From: Thermovibrio ammonificans HB-1
GTDB taxonomy: Bacteria; Aquificota; Aquificia; Desulfurobacteriales; Desulfurobacteriaceae
Direction: 5' to 3'
Length of the DNA: 64,000 nucleotides
NCBI RefSeq assembly: GCF_000185805.1
Contig: NC_014926.1
Coordinates: 948,418 to 1,012,417, forward strand
Part shown: piece by piece, positions 50,568 to 59,198 of the stretch
Layout: every line of letters begins with the position of its first letter
How positions within the stretch are numbered: position 1 is the stretch's first letter
Notes under the pieces: model-generated
The model's input: the letters and a program-made list of their open reading frames with translations, nothing else
The model's database searches: none
Told to the model about the DNA's origin: nothing
Program-made: the position numbers and the translations under genes

Positions 50568-52526
50568 CTACTGAGCCCTGTTCTTCTTCTCGAACTTCTG
50601 CTTAACGTAGGCAAGAACGCCGCCTGCCTTGATGATTTCAACCTGCCTCTTGTTGAGGCCGTGCTTTGTGGGAATGGAAATGCCTTTAGTTCTGTTAATT
50701 ACAGTAATGATGTTGTCCTCGCCGGGAGCGAAGTTTGAAAGGTCAATCTCAAGCCAGTCTCCCTGGTCAATCTTGTCGTAGTCCTCCTTGTTAACGAAAA
50801 CGAGGGGAAGAATTCCGAAGTTGATGAGGTTTGCGTGGTGGATACGGGCAAAGGACTTTGCAATTACGGCTTTAATTCCGAGGTACATGGGGCCAATTGC
50901 GGCGTGCTCACGGGAGGAGCCCTGTCCGTAGTTCTCGCCGCCTACGATGAATCCGCCGCCCTTTTCTTTAGCCCTCTGGGCAAAGGTCTCATCTACAACA
51001 GAGTAGACGTACTCGGAGATTGCAGGAATGTTGGAGCGGAGGGGAAGGATTTTCGCACCGCCGGGGATAATGTGGTCGGTTGTGATGTTGTCGCCAACTT
51101 TAAGGAGAACTTCGCCCTCGAGCTTATCTCCGAGGGGCTCCTTGTAGCCTACGTAGTTGATTGTCGGACCCTTCCAGATTTCAACTTCATCCGGGTCGGC
51201 GGCGGGAGCGTAAATCATGGAGTCGTCAATCTCGAACTTCTCGGGGAGGAAGACCTTGATTTCCTCAAGTCCGAGGTCTCTCGGGTCGGTAATTACTCCC
51301 TTCATTGCAGTTGCGGCCGCAGTTTCGGGGGAAGCGAGGTAAACTTCGGCGTCCTTTGTTCCGGAGCGGCCGTAGAAGTTCCTGTTAAAGGTCCTGACGG
51401 AAACTCCTCCGGAGGGCGGAGCAAATCCCATTCCGATACAGGGGCCGCAGGCGTTTTCAAGAATCCTGAAGCCGGCCCTTAGAAAGACGTCGTAGTAGCC
51501 TTCCTTATCCATCATCCTGAGAACCTGCTTAGAGCCGGGAGAAATTGCGGCGGAAACCATCGGGTGAACCATCTTACCGGTTCTCTTGAACATCTCTCCT
51601 ACGGTCTTGAGGTCACGGTAGGAGGAGTTCGTACAGGAGCCGATTGCAACCTGGTGAACCCTTAAGCCCTCAACTTCCTTAACCTTCTTAACGTTGTCGG
51701 GCATGTGGGGGCAGGCAATCAGGGGCTCAAGCTCGGAAAGGTCAATGTCTATAACTTCGTCGTAGGTTGCGTCCGGGTCGGCCTGCAGGGGCCTCCACTG
51801 GGCCTCCCTTCCTTGAGCCTTCATGAAGAGGTAGGTCTGCTCGTCGCTGGGGAAGATTGAAGTTGTAGCTCCGAGCTCCGCACCCATGTTGGTAATCGTT
51901 GCCCTTTCGGGAACGGTAAGGTACTTAACCCCTTCACCGCCGTACTCAAATACCCTTCCGAGTCCTCCCTTAACGGTAAGCCTGCGAAGAAGCTCAAGGA
52001 TAATGTCCTTGGCTGAAACAAAGGGCCTGAGCTTACCGTAGAGGTTAACCCTTACAACTTTGGGCATTGTGAGGTAGAAGGGCTCTCCGGCCATTGCAAG
52101 GGCTACGTCCATTCCGCCGGCGCCGATTGCGAGCATTCCGATACCGCCGGCAGTGGGGGTGTGGGAGTCGGAACCGAGAAGGGTCTTTCCGGGAACGGCA
52201 AACCTTTCAAGGTGAACCTGATGGCAGATACCGTTTCCGGCCTTGCTGAAGTAAACTCCGAACTTTGCGGCGGCAGTTTGGAGGAAGAGGTGGTCGTTTG
52301 CGTTCTCGGGGCCGCCAGCCTGAAGGGTGTTGTGGTCTACGTAGGAGACCGAAAGCTCCGTCTGAACCTTGGGCAGGCCCATGGCCTCAAAGTGAAGGTA
52401 GGCCATAGTTCCGGTAGCGTCCTGGGTAAGGGTCTGGTCGATTCTGATGGCAATGGGCTTTCCGGGGGTCATATCCCCTTCTACAAGGTGGGTTTTGATA
52501 ATCTTCTGGACGATGTTCAGTCCCAT
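50568..52526 (-). CDS. acn: Aconitate hydratase
   Basis: A 652-residue [4Fe-4S] enzyme interconverting isocitrate and citrate. The first cluster Cys is in IGSCTNSSYRDL and the pair in CGPCIGMGFAPPSGG; SDSHTPTAGGIGML and the swivel-domain GGENYGQGSSREHAAIGP are intact. The shorter size fits the mitochondrial-like AcnA group of Aquificota. First gene of the operon, with GGAGGAG ahead of the ATG and a promoter about 35 bases upstream. Confidence 0.95.
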   Translation of the reverse strand: MGLNIVQKIIKTHLVEGDMTPGKPIAIRIDQTLTQDATGTMAYLHFEAMGLPKVQTELSVSYVDHNTLQAGGPENANDHLFLQTAAAKFGVYFSKAGNGICHQVHLERFAVPGKTLLGSDSHTPTAGGIGMLAIGAGGMDVALAMAGEPFYLTMPKVVRVNLYGKLRPFVSAKDIILELLRRLTVKGGLGRVFEYGGEGVKYLTVPERATITNMGAELGATTSIFPSDEQTYLFMKAQGREAQWRPLQADPDATYDEVIDIDLSELEPLIACPHMPDNVKKVKEVEGLRVHQVAIGSCTNSSYRDLKTVGEMFKRTGKMVHPMVSAAISPGSKQVLRMMDKEGYYDVFLRAGFRILENACGPCIGMGFAPPSGGVSVRTFNRNFYGRSGTKDAEVYLASPETAAATAMKGVITDPRDLGLEEIKVFLPEKFEIDDSMIYAPAADPDEVEIWKGPTINYVGYKEPLGDKLEGEVLLKVGDNITTDHIIPGGAKILPLRSNIPAISEYVYSVVDETFAQRAKEKGGGFIVGGENYGQGSSREHAAIGPMYLGIKAVIAKSFARIHHANLINFGILPLVFVNKEDYDKIDQGDWLEIDLSNFAPGEDNIITVINRTKGISIPTKHGLNKRQVEIIKAGGVLAYVKQKFEKKNRAQ

Positions 52527-52561
52527 TTCTCCTCCTTATGTAATAAGGCTTTGCTGACCTG

Positions 52562-52591
52562 AGTATATCCAATACGCTCCCGTGACTGCAA
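52562..52591 (-). promoter_or_regulatory. Promoter of the reductive TCA operon
   Basis: On the minus strand TTGCAG (52591-52586), 18 bases, TATACT (52567-52562). The -10 is good, the -35 moderate. Leader about 28 bases. Confidence 0.5.
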
Positions 52592-52707
52592 AGATTATGT
52601 AAAAAATTTGTAAAAATTTCAACACTCCATAAAAAGTTAAAACCCTTTAACTTCTCCCCCGCTTCCGCGGTGATAAGCTCAAAAGTGAACGGTATCGGGA
52701 GGGGGAA

Positions 52708-53562
52708 ATGAGACGTTCAGTAATTGCCGCCCTGTCCCTCTGCTTCCTGGTTACCCTACAAGGGTGCAGCTCCCAAATATCGGGAAGCATAGGAACGGTA
52801 ATTTCGGCAGTTAAGGGGCTCAAGCAGAAACAGGAGCAACCGCAGAAACCCCGGGGCATACCTTTCTCCGGAGAGGTGGTTATCACCGACGACTCTAAGG
52901 AGTGGTTCTTCAAACCCCTGTGGTTCGATGCAGGGGCGGCAAGCAGGGTTTACTACCAGGTAAACTCCGGGAAACCGGTATTTTTGGTCGAAGGCGTAGG
53001 TCCAAAACCGAAGGTGGGAGCTCCCATCCCCATAAGAGGGCTCAAAAAGGGAGACCGGGTTAGGTTTTTAGTGAAAACGTGCCAGGGGGAGAGGTGGATA
53101 GGGCCGGTCTACTCAACCAACAAAAAGTTCTTTAAGGCACTAAAAGAAGGAAAGGGAAGATACTACTTCCAGTACGAAGATGCAGTAGGTTGGGATATGG
53201 GCTACAACGACGGGGCCTTCCTCTTTTACCAGAAGGGAAACGGCCCCGAGCCGAACCGATTCGTGAGAATCGAGGAGTTTACAGTTTACAAATCCGACGA
53301 GGGCCCCCTATTTAAGGGCGTTGTTTGGGTCGGTAAACCGGGAAGAGTAGAGGCAGAGATTGTCCTCCGGGACAGTAGTTGGGGCGTTTATAAGGTTGTA
53401 AAGCTTCCCCTGGAGGCCCAAAGAGCGGGAGAGTACAGGTTCAGCTACACGTTTAAGGGGCCCCTACCCGACCCGATGTACACGGCGATTTTTAAGGTGC
53501 GGTTCAAGGGCGAGAGCGACGCACGGGTAAGAGGCGTAAAGGGATGCGTAGATAGCATATAA
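52708..53562 (+). CDS. Unknown lipoprotein
   Basis: A 284-residue predicted lipoprotein. The signal peptide ends at LQGC (Cys20). Mature sequence has a Gln/Lys-rich linker (about 40-55) and then beta-rich segments in two parts (about 60-135 and 140-275) with many aromatic and charged residues, e.g. WFFKPLWFDAGAASRVYYQV and RYYFQYEDAVGWDMG. No family is recognised. GGGAGGGGG precedes the ATG. It stands alone between the reductive TCA operon promoter and rtcB. Confidence 0.75.
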   Translation: MRRSVIAALSLCFLVTLQGCSSQISGSIGTVISAVKGLKQKQEQPQKPRGIPFSGEVVITDDSKEWFFKPLWFDAGAASRVYYQVNSGKPVFLVEGVGPKPKVGAPIPIRGLKKGDRVRFLVKTCQGERWIGPVYSTNKKFFKALKEGKGRYYFQYEDAVGWDMGYNDGAFLFYQKGNGPEPNRFVRIEEFTVYKSDEGPLFKGVVWVGKPGRVEAEIVLRDSSWGVYKVVKLPLEAQRAGEYRFSYTFKGPLPDPMYTAIFKVRFKGESDARVRGVKGCVDSI

Positions 53563-53620
53563 CTCCGCCCGGGTTCAGGGGCCTATTTTATTGGCGGGAA
53601 CAAATACTCAGGAGGAGGAT

Positions 53621-54802
53621 ATGGCCCTTGAACCCGAAGTTATAGAGGGAAGGGTTCCCATTTACATTTACGCCAAAGAGGTTGAGCCCGAAGTGAGGGC
53701 TCAGATAGAGAGGATTAAAGACCTTCCTTTCTTCCGGGATAAGATTGTGATAATGCCCGACTGCCACGCCGGGAAGGGGTGTGTTATCGGGTTTACCGGC
53801 TACTTCGACGATGTTGTCATTCCTAACATTGTGGGCGTTGATATAGGGTGCGGGGTTTACACCTACCCGCTGGGAATAAAAGTAGACAGGGGAAACCCCA
53901 AGGAAGACATCAACCTGCCAAAGTTTGACGCTTTCGTTAAGGGAAACATCCCAACAGGGCTTACTTCACGGAGTAAAAAGAACGCCAAAAAGCTACCGCT
54001 AACAAAAGAGGATAAAGAGCTTCTATCCGAAATACGCTCCCTCCTCATAAACACCTACAGAATTGAGCTGAACGAGCCCCTCTTGCAGGTGGGGACCCTC
54101 GGAAGCGGAAACCACTTCTTAGAGCTGGGAGTAGACCAGGAGGGGGAGCTTTATTTAACGGTCCACACCGGCTCGAGGAATTTGGGACTGAGGGTGTGCA
54201 ACCACTTCCAGAGGAAGGCCAAAGAGTACACGAAAAAGGTGATGCCCGAACTCCCGGCAGACCTTGCCTTTCTGCCCCTGAACAAAGGAGGGAGGGAGTA
54301 CCTAAAGGCGATGCGGCTGGCCCAGCGGTATGCAGACCTAAACAGGAGGACGATTCTGAAAATTATTGTAGAGGAGTTCTTCAAACAGGAGTTTAAAGAG
54401 GAGAAGCTGATTAAGAGCGTCCACAACTACATAGACCTTGAAAGGGACCTCTGCGTAAGGAAGGGGGCAATTTCGGCCCACAGAGGCGAGAGGGTTGTTA
54501 TTCCCTTTAACCTGACAACAGGGCTCGTAATAGGAAGGGGAAAAGGAGTAAGGAGCCTGAACTGCTCTGCACCTCACGGGGCCGGCAGGAAAGTGAGCAG
54601 AAGGAAGGCAAAGGAACAGTTTACGGTATCGGAGTTCAGAAAGGCCGTTGAAGAGGCGGGAGTTTACTCTTCAACCGTTTCGAAGGAGACCCTCGACGAG
54701 GCTCCCTTTGCCTACAAGGACCCGAACGAGATTTTAGAGTTCCTGCCAAAAACCGTTGAGATTGAGAGATTCGTAAAACCCATATACAACTTAAAGGGTT
54801 AA
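53621..54802 (+). CDS. rtcB: RtcB-type RNA ligase
   Basis: A 393-residue GTP-dependent RNA ligase joining 2',3'-cyclic phosphate or 3'-phosphate to 5'-OH ends, used in RNA repair or tRNA splicing. Metal and guanylate residues are seen in MPDCHAGKGCVIGF, VGVDIGCGV, GSGNHFLELG, VHTGSRNLG and SAPHGAGRKVSR, the last carrying the His that receives GMP. It is shorter than the 480-residue archaeal form. ATG 53621 follows AGGAGGAGGAT. No archease or RtcA gene is adjacent. Confidence 0.92.
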   Translation: MALEPEVIEGRVPIYIYAKEVEPEVRAQIERIKDLPFFRDKIVIMPDCHAGKGCVIGFTGYFDDVVIPNIVGVDIGCGVYTYPLGIKVDRGNPKEDINLPKFDAFVKGNIPTGLTSRSKKNAKKLPLTKEDKELLSEIRSLLINTYRIELNEPLLQVGTLGSGNHFLELGVDQEGELYLTVHTGSRNLGLRVCNHFQRKAKEYTKKVMPELPADLAFLPLNKGGREYLKAMRLAQRYADLNRRTILKIIVEEFFKQEFKEEKLIKSVHNYIDLERDLCVRKGAISAHRGERVVIPFNLTTGLVIGRGKGVRSLNCSAPHGAGRKVSRRKAKEQFTVSEFRKAVEEAGVYSSTVSKETLDEAPFAYKDPNEILEFLPKTVEIERFVKPIYNLKG

Positions 54803-54828
54803 AGAGGGGTAGCTTCGGCTACCCCTCT
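54803..54828 (+). terminator. UUCG-tetraloop terminator between rtcB and the NIT protein gene
   Basis: AGAGGGGTAGC-TTCG-GCTACCCCTCT, an 11-bp stem capped by a C(UUCG)G loop, then TCCTT. It starts at the rtcB stop and overlaps the end of the convergent gene, so it may serve both. Confidence 0.65.
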
Positions 54829-55841
54829 TCCTTGGCGGTTTTAATCGAGGTTCCCATAACCACAACGATAATGAGAATGGCAATAGCCGCAAGGCCAAAA
54901 GTGATGTAGAGTTCGCTCTTTGCAGCGGAGAGCTTCTCTGTAATCCTCGATATGAGGTCTTGGGCCGTGTAGTCTTCAACCTTCTTCATTAGGTTAATCT
55001 TCTGGGTGATGGTGGAGAACCACAGGTTGGGGTCAACGTTCCAACCACCCTGGAAGGGAGTTTGGAGTGCAAGCTCTTCGTAGTTTTTAACCTGCTGGGC
55101 AGACTGGCTGCTGGAGACAACTTCCCTGTAGTAGCGGACAACGTTCTCGGGAGCTGCAAGCTCAAAGGACTTTAAAAAGGCCTTCTGCTGAGCCATAAGG
55201 TCAACAAAGCGCTGGAAAAGCTGGGGGGTGCTGAACTTGTTGTTTGCAAAGGCAACAGAGAGTATGGCCCTCTCCAGACCGGCCTTCTCCTTTGCGTACA
55301 TCAGGTCGGAGTAACCGAGAAGCTCCCTTGAGATGTCGGCCTCTTTGGCGTAGTGGGCCAAACGGGCAACGAGGTCTATGAGTTTATTGTCGAGGTTCGT
55401 GTAAAAGGCAATGGCCTGACGAAGGGTAACCTCTTTAGAGTCCACTTTAAGGCGCTCGGAGCTAATGGCCTTGAGGTTATCGAGAACATCAACAAGCTCC
55501 TGGCGAATTTTCGGCGGGAAGGCCATAAGGGTCTCTTTGTTGAGAAGCTCCTCGAGTTTGGCAATCTCCTTGTCGGTCTCTGCCCGCTGGGCCTTCAGCT
55601 CCTCTTTGAAGGTTTCGCCGCCGCTGCCGAGGAAGCCGGCGGTTCTCCCCCTCTCCTTTTGAAGCTCATGCACAACGGCAGAAACGCGGGTTGAGATGAG
55701 GATGCTCGTCTTTAACTTCTCGAGGTTCTCCTCCTTCTTCAGGTTTTGGGAAATTAGGAAGAAAGAGAGAACGGCAATAACAAAAATCGACACAAGGCCC
55801 ACAAGGAGTACTTTTCCGGTGCCTTTACCGTTTTGTGCCAC
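54819..55841 (-). CDS. NIT-domain membrane protein lacking an output domain
   Basis: A 340-residue inner-membrane protein. One helix near the N-terminus (about 12-32), a periplasmic helical NIT-type sensor domain (about 40-300; RVSAVVHELQKERGRTAGFLG is the hallmark Arg-rich helix), a second helix (about 308-332), then only seven residues, KTAKEEG. NIT domains are proposed nitrate/nitrite sensors on chemoreceptors and kinases, but no HAMP, MCP or kinase part follows; the next DNA is the end of rtcB. It may partner with a separate receptor. Confidence 0.78.
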   Translation of the reverse strand: MAQNGKGTGKVLLVGLVSIFVIAVLSFFLISQNLKKEENLEKLKTSILISTRVSAVVHELQKERGRTAGFLGSGGETFKEELKAQRAETDKEIAKLEELLNKETLMAFPPKIRQELVDVLDNLKAISSERLKVDSKEVTLRQAIAFYTNLDNKLIDLVARLAHYAKEADISRELLGYSDLMYAKEKAGLERAILSVAFANNKFSTPQLFQRFVDLMAQQKAFLKSFELAAPENVVRYYREVVSSSQSAQQVKNYEELALQTPFQGGWNVDPNLWFSTITQKINLMKKVEDYTAQDLISRITEKLSAAKSELYITFGLAAIAILIIVVVMGTSIKTAKEEG

Positions 55842-55921
55842 CTTCTCCTCCGGTAAACAGGTTTTGCACCCTGTAGTTTACCCTATTGGGTAACCGTTTA
55901 AGGTTAAACCGAAGGAGGTTT

Positions 55922-55961
55922 AGACGGGAATAAAGAAAGGGCGGCCGAAGCCGCCCCCTTT
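55922..55961 (-). terminator. UUCG-tetraloop terminator of the DUF505 operon
   Basis: On the minus strand GGGCGGC-TTCG-GCCGCCC then TTTCTTTATT, about 20 bases after the stop at 55980. Confidence 0.75.
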
Positions 55962-55979
55962 AAACTCAAGGAGAGAGTT

Positions 55980-57053
55980 CTAAGCTATCGGGTAGGCAAC
56001 AGGCGGCCGCTCCTCAACGAGCCTGATGTTCTCAGCCTCCTTGGGCAGGGGAACAACCTTTACCCTCTCGACCCAACGTTCGGGCAGGTGGATTACCCTT
56101 CCGCCTATCCTGATGGTTGCGGGGGCAACCCTTGCCTTGTAGCGGATTCTAACACCCCAAACCTTCCTGCCGAAGCGGTTTTCAAACTCGCCGGGGCCTT
56201 CAATTTCTATGTCTTTGGCACTACCGGGGAAGTAAAGCCTCTTTGCGTACTCCCTGTTCCTTCCCTTGTGGTAGTAAACAAGCCAGAGAACCTTTCCTTC
56301 CTTGTACTTGGCCTCGGTGGGAATGTACTGCTCGGCTTTCTGCTCCTCTTCAAGCAGGCGCTGAACATACTGCTGAAGGGTTTCGTCTTCCCTCACTTCG
56401 TTTTCGCTCCAGCGCTCAAACTCAACCTGCCACCCTTTAACTTGAGCAATTATGTTTGCAAGTTTTACGTTTCTGCCTTCCTCTTTTTCAACAAGCTCGT
56501 CTATTTTGTCGATGATATCTGCAAAACGCTCCCTGAAATCGGGGAGTTTTGTTATTGCAACAATTAGGTCTCCCTGTTTTTTCAGCCTTTCAAGGGTCTC
56601 TTCAGAATCTGCAAGGACCATCGCTTTTCTTATTTCGCAGAAGTTCCTACGGAGCTCTTCAAGTATTTCGGGAGATAGTTTCAAGTCAACCACGCTTTCA
56701 AGGATTTCCTTCATAACTTGCTGGGGAATCTCTTCAAGCCTCTCCTCTATGGTCTTGTTCTCGCTTCCCCAGGGGTTGTACTCCTTGTCCCAACCTTTGT
56801 ACTTGGCGATGTAGTTGGCAAGCCTTACGGTTACCCTGTTCTCCTCGCAGGCAACTTCCCTCAGCTCCTCGACCATAGAGCCGAACTTCTTCTTCCAGAA
56901 CGGCGAGTAGGTAAGCGTACACAGGTAGTCGGAGCGTTTTTTGAGGTCTGTAAGCTGTTCGGGGGTTTCAACTTCGAGCATTTCGTCGCGGATGATGCAG
57001 TTGATACGACGGATGTCGTCCGGCCCCTCAACCTTACCGTAGATTACGGCCAT
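55980..57053 (-). CDS. Unknown protein with an internal 80-residue duplication
   Basis: A 357-residue soluble protein, family not recognised. Residues about 15-95 and 135-215 are two copies of one helical unit, ungapped at an offset of 120: shared landmarks are LKK (37-39/157-159), LAN (78-80/198-200), KGW (86-88/206-208) and W95/W215. About a third of positions are identical. The rest (about 240-357) is beta-rich and basic, with YKARVAPATIRIGGRVIHLPERW. It follows the DUF505-like gene, after a 75-base gap holding a double hairpin. Confidence 0.72.
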   Translation of the reverse strand: MAVIYGKVEGPDDIRRINCIIRDEMLEVETPEQLTDLKKRSDYLCTLTYSPFWKKKFGSMVEELREVACEENRVTVRLANYIAKYKGWDKEYNPWGSENKTIEERLEEIPQQVMKEILESVVDLKLSPEILEELRRNFCEIRKAMVLADSEETLERLKKQGDLIVAITKLPDFRERFADIIDKIDELVEKEEGRNVKLANIIAQVKGWQVEFERWSENEVREDETLQQYVQRLLEEEQKAEQYIPTEAKYKEGKVLWLVYYHKGRNREYAKRLYFPGSAKDIEIEGPGEFENRFGRKVWGVRIRYKARVAPATIRIGGRVIHLPERWVERVKVVPLPKEAENIRLVEERPPVAYPIA

Positions 57054-57080
57054 CTCTCCCTCCTTGGATTCGGTTTTATG

Positions 57081-57126
57081 TTTCCTATTGAGAGGAGGGG
57101 GAGCTATAAACTCCCCCTATAGGAAA
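57081..57126 (-). repeat. Two-storey hairpin between the DUF505-like gene and its partner
   Basis: Inner arms AGGGGGAG (57096-57103) and CTCCCCCT (57111-57118), outer arms TTTCCTAT (57081-57088) and ATAGGAAA (57119-57126). No T-run follows on the minus strand, so mRNA stabilisation or processing is more likely than termination. Confidence 0.55.
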
Positions 57127-57128
57127 TA

Positions 57129-59072
57129 TTAGTTCAACTTCTCAAGGGCTTCAAGGATTAAGAGGCCGGCTTCGTTTATGGAGTTCTTACCGACAAGGTT
57201 GGAGGCCCTGAGGATAACCATCTCCCTCTCGAAGGACTCGGGGTCGAGCCCGGAGAGCTTTATGGCCTCTTTGATGTTCTTGGGCAGAATCCTGATTTTC
57301 TGCTCTTTAACGTACAGGGTTCCTACTTTCCTGAGGGCTTCAAGAACCCTTACCGCAAGGGGTGTAATTGGGTTTGCAAGGCCTTCCGGAGTTCCCGAAA
57401 GGGCCCTCTTTATGAGCTTTCCGGCTTCGGTCAGAATTATTGCCTCGTTCTGGAGTATGTCGATGTAACCGCGGGCCTCCAGCTTGTTGAGGGCGTACTC
57501 AATCTCTTCGTGCCAGGTTTCGTCAAAGTGCTGGTAGAGGTCCTTCACGAAGAAGCCTTTCTCGGGGAGTTTGTGGAGGACTTGAAGCTCAAAACGGGTA
57601 ATGTGGGGAAGCCTTCTGATTTCGTAAGCCATGTCGGCGTACATCTTACCGGCTTCTGTGGGCGCTCCGCCACCGATGAGCAGGGCGTTTACACCCTTGT
57701 TGTACCAGTCAACGTTCGGAGACGCAAACTCCTTGTTGGTGATTGTGATGGCCTTAACGGCAACGGCGGGTATCTCCCTGAAACCTCGCTTTTTCATGTC
57801 TTCAAGGACTTTCTTACCGTAGTCGGTAAGGTAGTGAACTTTTTTGCCTTCGTGCTCCTCGGCCCTTACAAGGTTGAAGGCTTCAAGGGTGTAGAGGGAC
57901 TCTTGAACGATGTCGTACATCTTCTTGTACCACTCGTTCCCTTTCTCGTAGAAGGACTTGAAGAGCTCCTCTACGGTTTTAACTTCGCTGAACTTTTTCT
58001 TAATCTCCTCTTTCTTCTGGTAGCCGAGGTCTTGGTAGAGCCTCCTTCCGTAGTGTTCAAGGAGGTGCTTGTACTCTTTAAGGGGCTTGTAGAAGAGGTA
58101 GTGAACCAGCTCGTCTACGGTGGGGAGGGTAGAGGGGTCCTGCTCGTGGTGCTTCCAGACCTCTTCGATTCCCCTGAGAAGCTCGGCATCTACGATTTCA
58201 ACGTTCATGGACTTAACGGGTTTGAAGCTCCTCTCCTTCCAAATCCTGTAGGCCTCAAGCAGGTGCTCACCTGCAGGCAGAGGGTTACCGCTGTCGTCGA
58301 TGAGGGCGAGCTCGAAGAGGACCTCTTTCTCTTCGTCTGTAACGGCGTCGAAGCCTTCGTAAACCGCCCTCTCGAGGGAGTCCATAATGTCTTCGGAGAT
58401 AACGGTCTCGAGTGTGGGAGCAATCGTTTCGCAGGCCGCCTTTATCTCTTTACCGAGTGCCGTAAGGGCGTAGATGTCGGAGGTCGGAACTGAGAAGGCA
58501 AGGAGTCTCATGGCTCCCATGAGGATGGGGAACCTGCCTCCTGCAGGGAGCATGGAAGACTCTGCAGGGCCCGGAGGCATCTTCTTGATGTACTCACACA
58601 GCTCCCTGTCGATGATGAGCCTGGGGTGAGCGTTTTTGAAGACCTCGTAAACGTCTTTGGCATACTGGTTTACGGCCTTAAAGACCCCTTTCTTCTCTAC
58701 CTTCCTCTCCTCGATGAAGCCCCTTTTCTCAAGCTCTCCCTCTGTGAGCGGACCGGGGATGTCGTCGTTCTCGATGGCGGTTTCAATCATCATGAGAACC
58801 TCAGAGCCGAGCCACCTGAAGTCCTCGTCCCACTTGGAAGGGTGGGGAATGAGGCCTTTCTCGACCATTTCATCGATGATGTTTGCAAGTACCCTTCCCC
58901 AGTAAGTTAAGGAGTACTCAAGGGGCCTCACCATCCTCAGAAGGTTCATCCTCTCGAGCTCCAAGTAGGGAGGCTCCTCGCTCTTTACAAAGAGCTGACA
59001 GGTGGGAGCTTCGTTCTTCTCCTCCTCCCTCACTCTGAGCAGGGCAAGGGCGTGCTCCTTTCTGATTACCAT
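57129..59072 (-). CDS. DUF505-like protein with repeated winged-helix segments
   Basis: A 647-residue cytoplasmic protein, probably of the DUF505 family known mainly from Aquificota and archaea; function unknown. Several winged-helix-like units end in the pattern L-T-x-x-G-K: YALTALGKEIKAA (about 210), YLTDYGKKVLEDM (about 430) and ILTEAGKLIKRAL (about 560), with a helical N-terminal part. Such units often bind DNA or proteins. It precedes the duplicated 357-residue protein, and the two are likely co-transcribed. Confidence 0.7.
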   Translation of the reverse strand: MVIRKEHALALLRVREEEKNEAPTCQLFVKSEEPPYLELERMNLLRMVRPLEYSLTYWGRVLANIIDEMVEKGLIPHPSKWDEDFRWLGSEVLMMIETAIENDDIPGPLTEGELEKRGFIEERKVEKKGVFKAVNQYAKDVYEVFKNAHPRLIIDRELCEYIKKMPPGPAESSMLPAGGRFPILMGAMRLLAFSVPTSDIYALTALGKEIKAACETIAPTLETVISEDIMDSLERAVYEGFDAVTDEEKEVLFELALIDDSGNPLPAGEHLLEAYRIWKERSFKPVKSMNVEIVDAELLRGIEEVWKHHEQDPSTLPTVDELVHYLFYKPLKEYKHLLEHYGRRLYQDLGYQKKEEIKKKFSEVKTVEELFKSFYEKGNEWYKKMYDIVQESLYTLEAFNLVRAEEHEGKKVHYLTDYGKKVLEDMKKRGFREIPAVAVKAITITNKEFASPNVDWYNKGVNALLIGGGAPTEAGKMYADMAYEIRRLPHITRFELQVLHKLPEKGFFVKDLYQHFDETWHEEIEYALNKLEARGYIDILQNEAIILTEAGKLIKRALSGTPEGLANPITPLAVRVLEALRKVGTLYVKEQKIRILPKNIKEAIKLSGLDPESFEREMVILRASNLVGKNSINEAGLLILEALEKLN

Positions 59073-59162
59073 TTATTCTCCCTCCTTTTAGAAAGTATTT
59101 TGCGCACTGTTAAATTATGTCAAACACCTTTTTAGGGCAATGGATTCAGCGACCAACACCCC

Positions 59163-59191
59163 CTGAAAACTGTCGGCTCCTTTTGTATCAT
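59163..59191 (+). promoter_or_regulatory. Promoter of the second CLC gene, leaderless geometry
   Basis: CTGAAA (59163-59168), 17 bases, TATCAT (59186-59191). The -10 ends 7 bases before the ATG and no Shine-Dalgarno is present, so the mRNA should start at the start codon. Confidence 0.5.
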
Positions 59192-59198
59192 ATCAGGC

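Noticed and set aside
57510-58493. A 327-codon open frame on the plus strand opposite the DUF505-like gene
   Set aside because: It lies entirely antisense to a better-supported gene, has no ribosome site or recognisable motifs, and reflects codon bias of the opposite strand.
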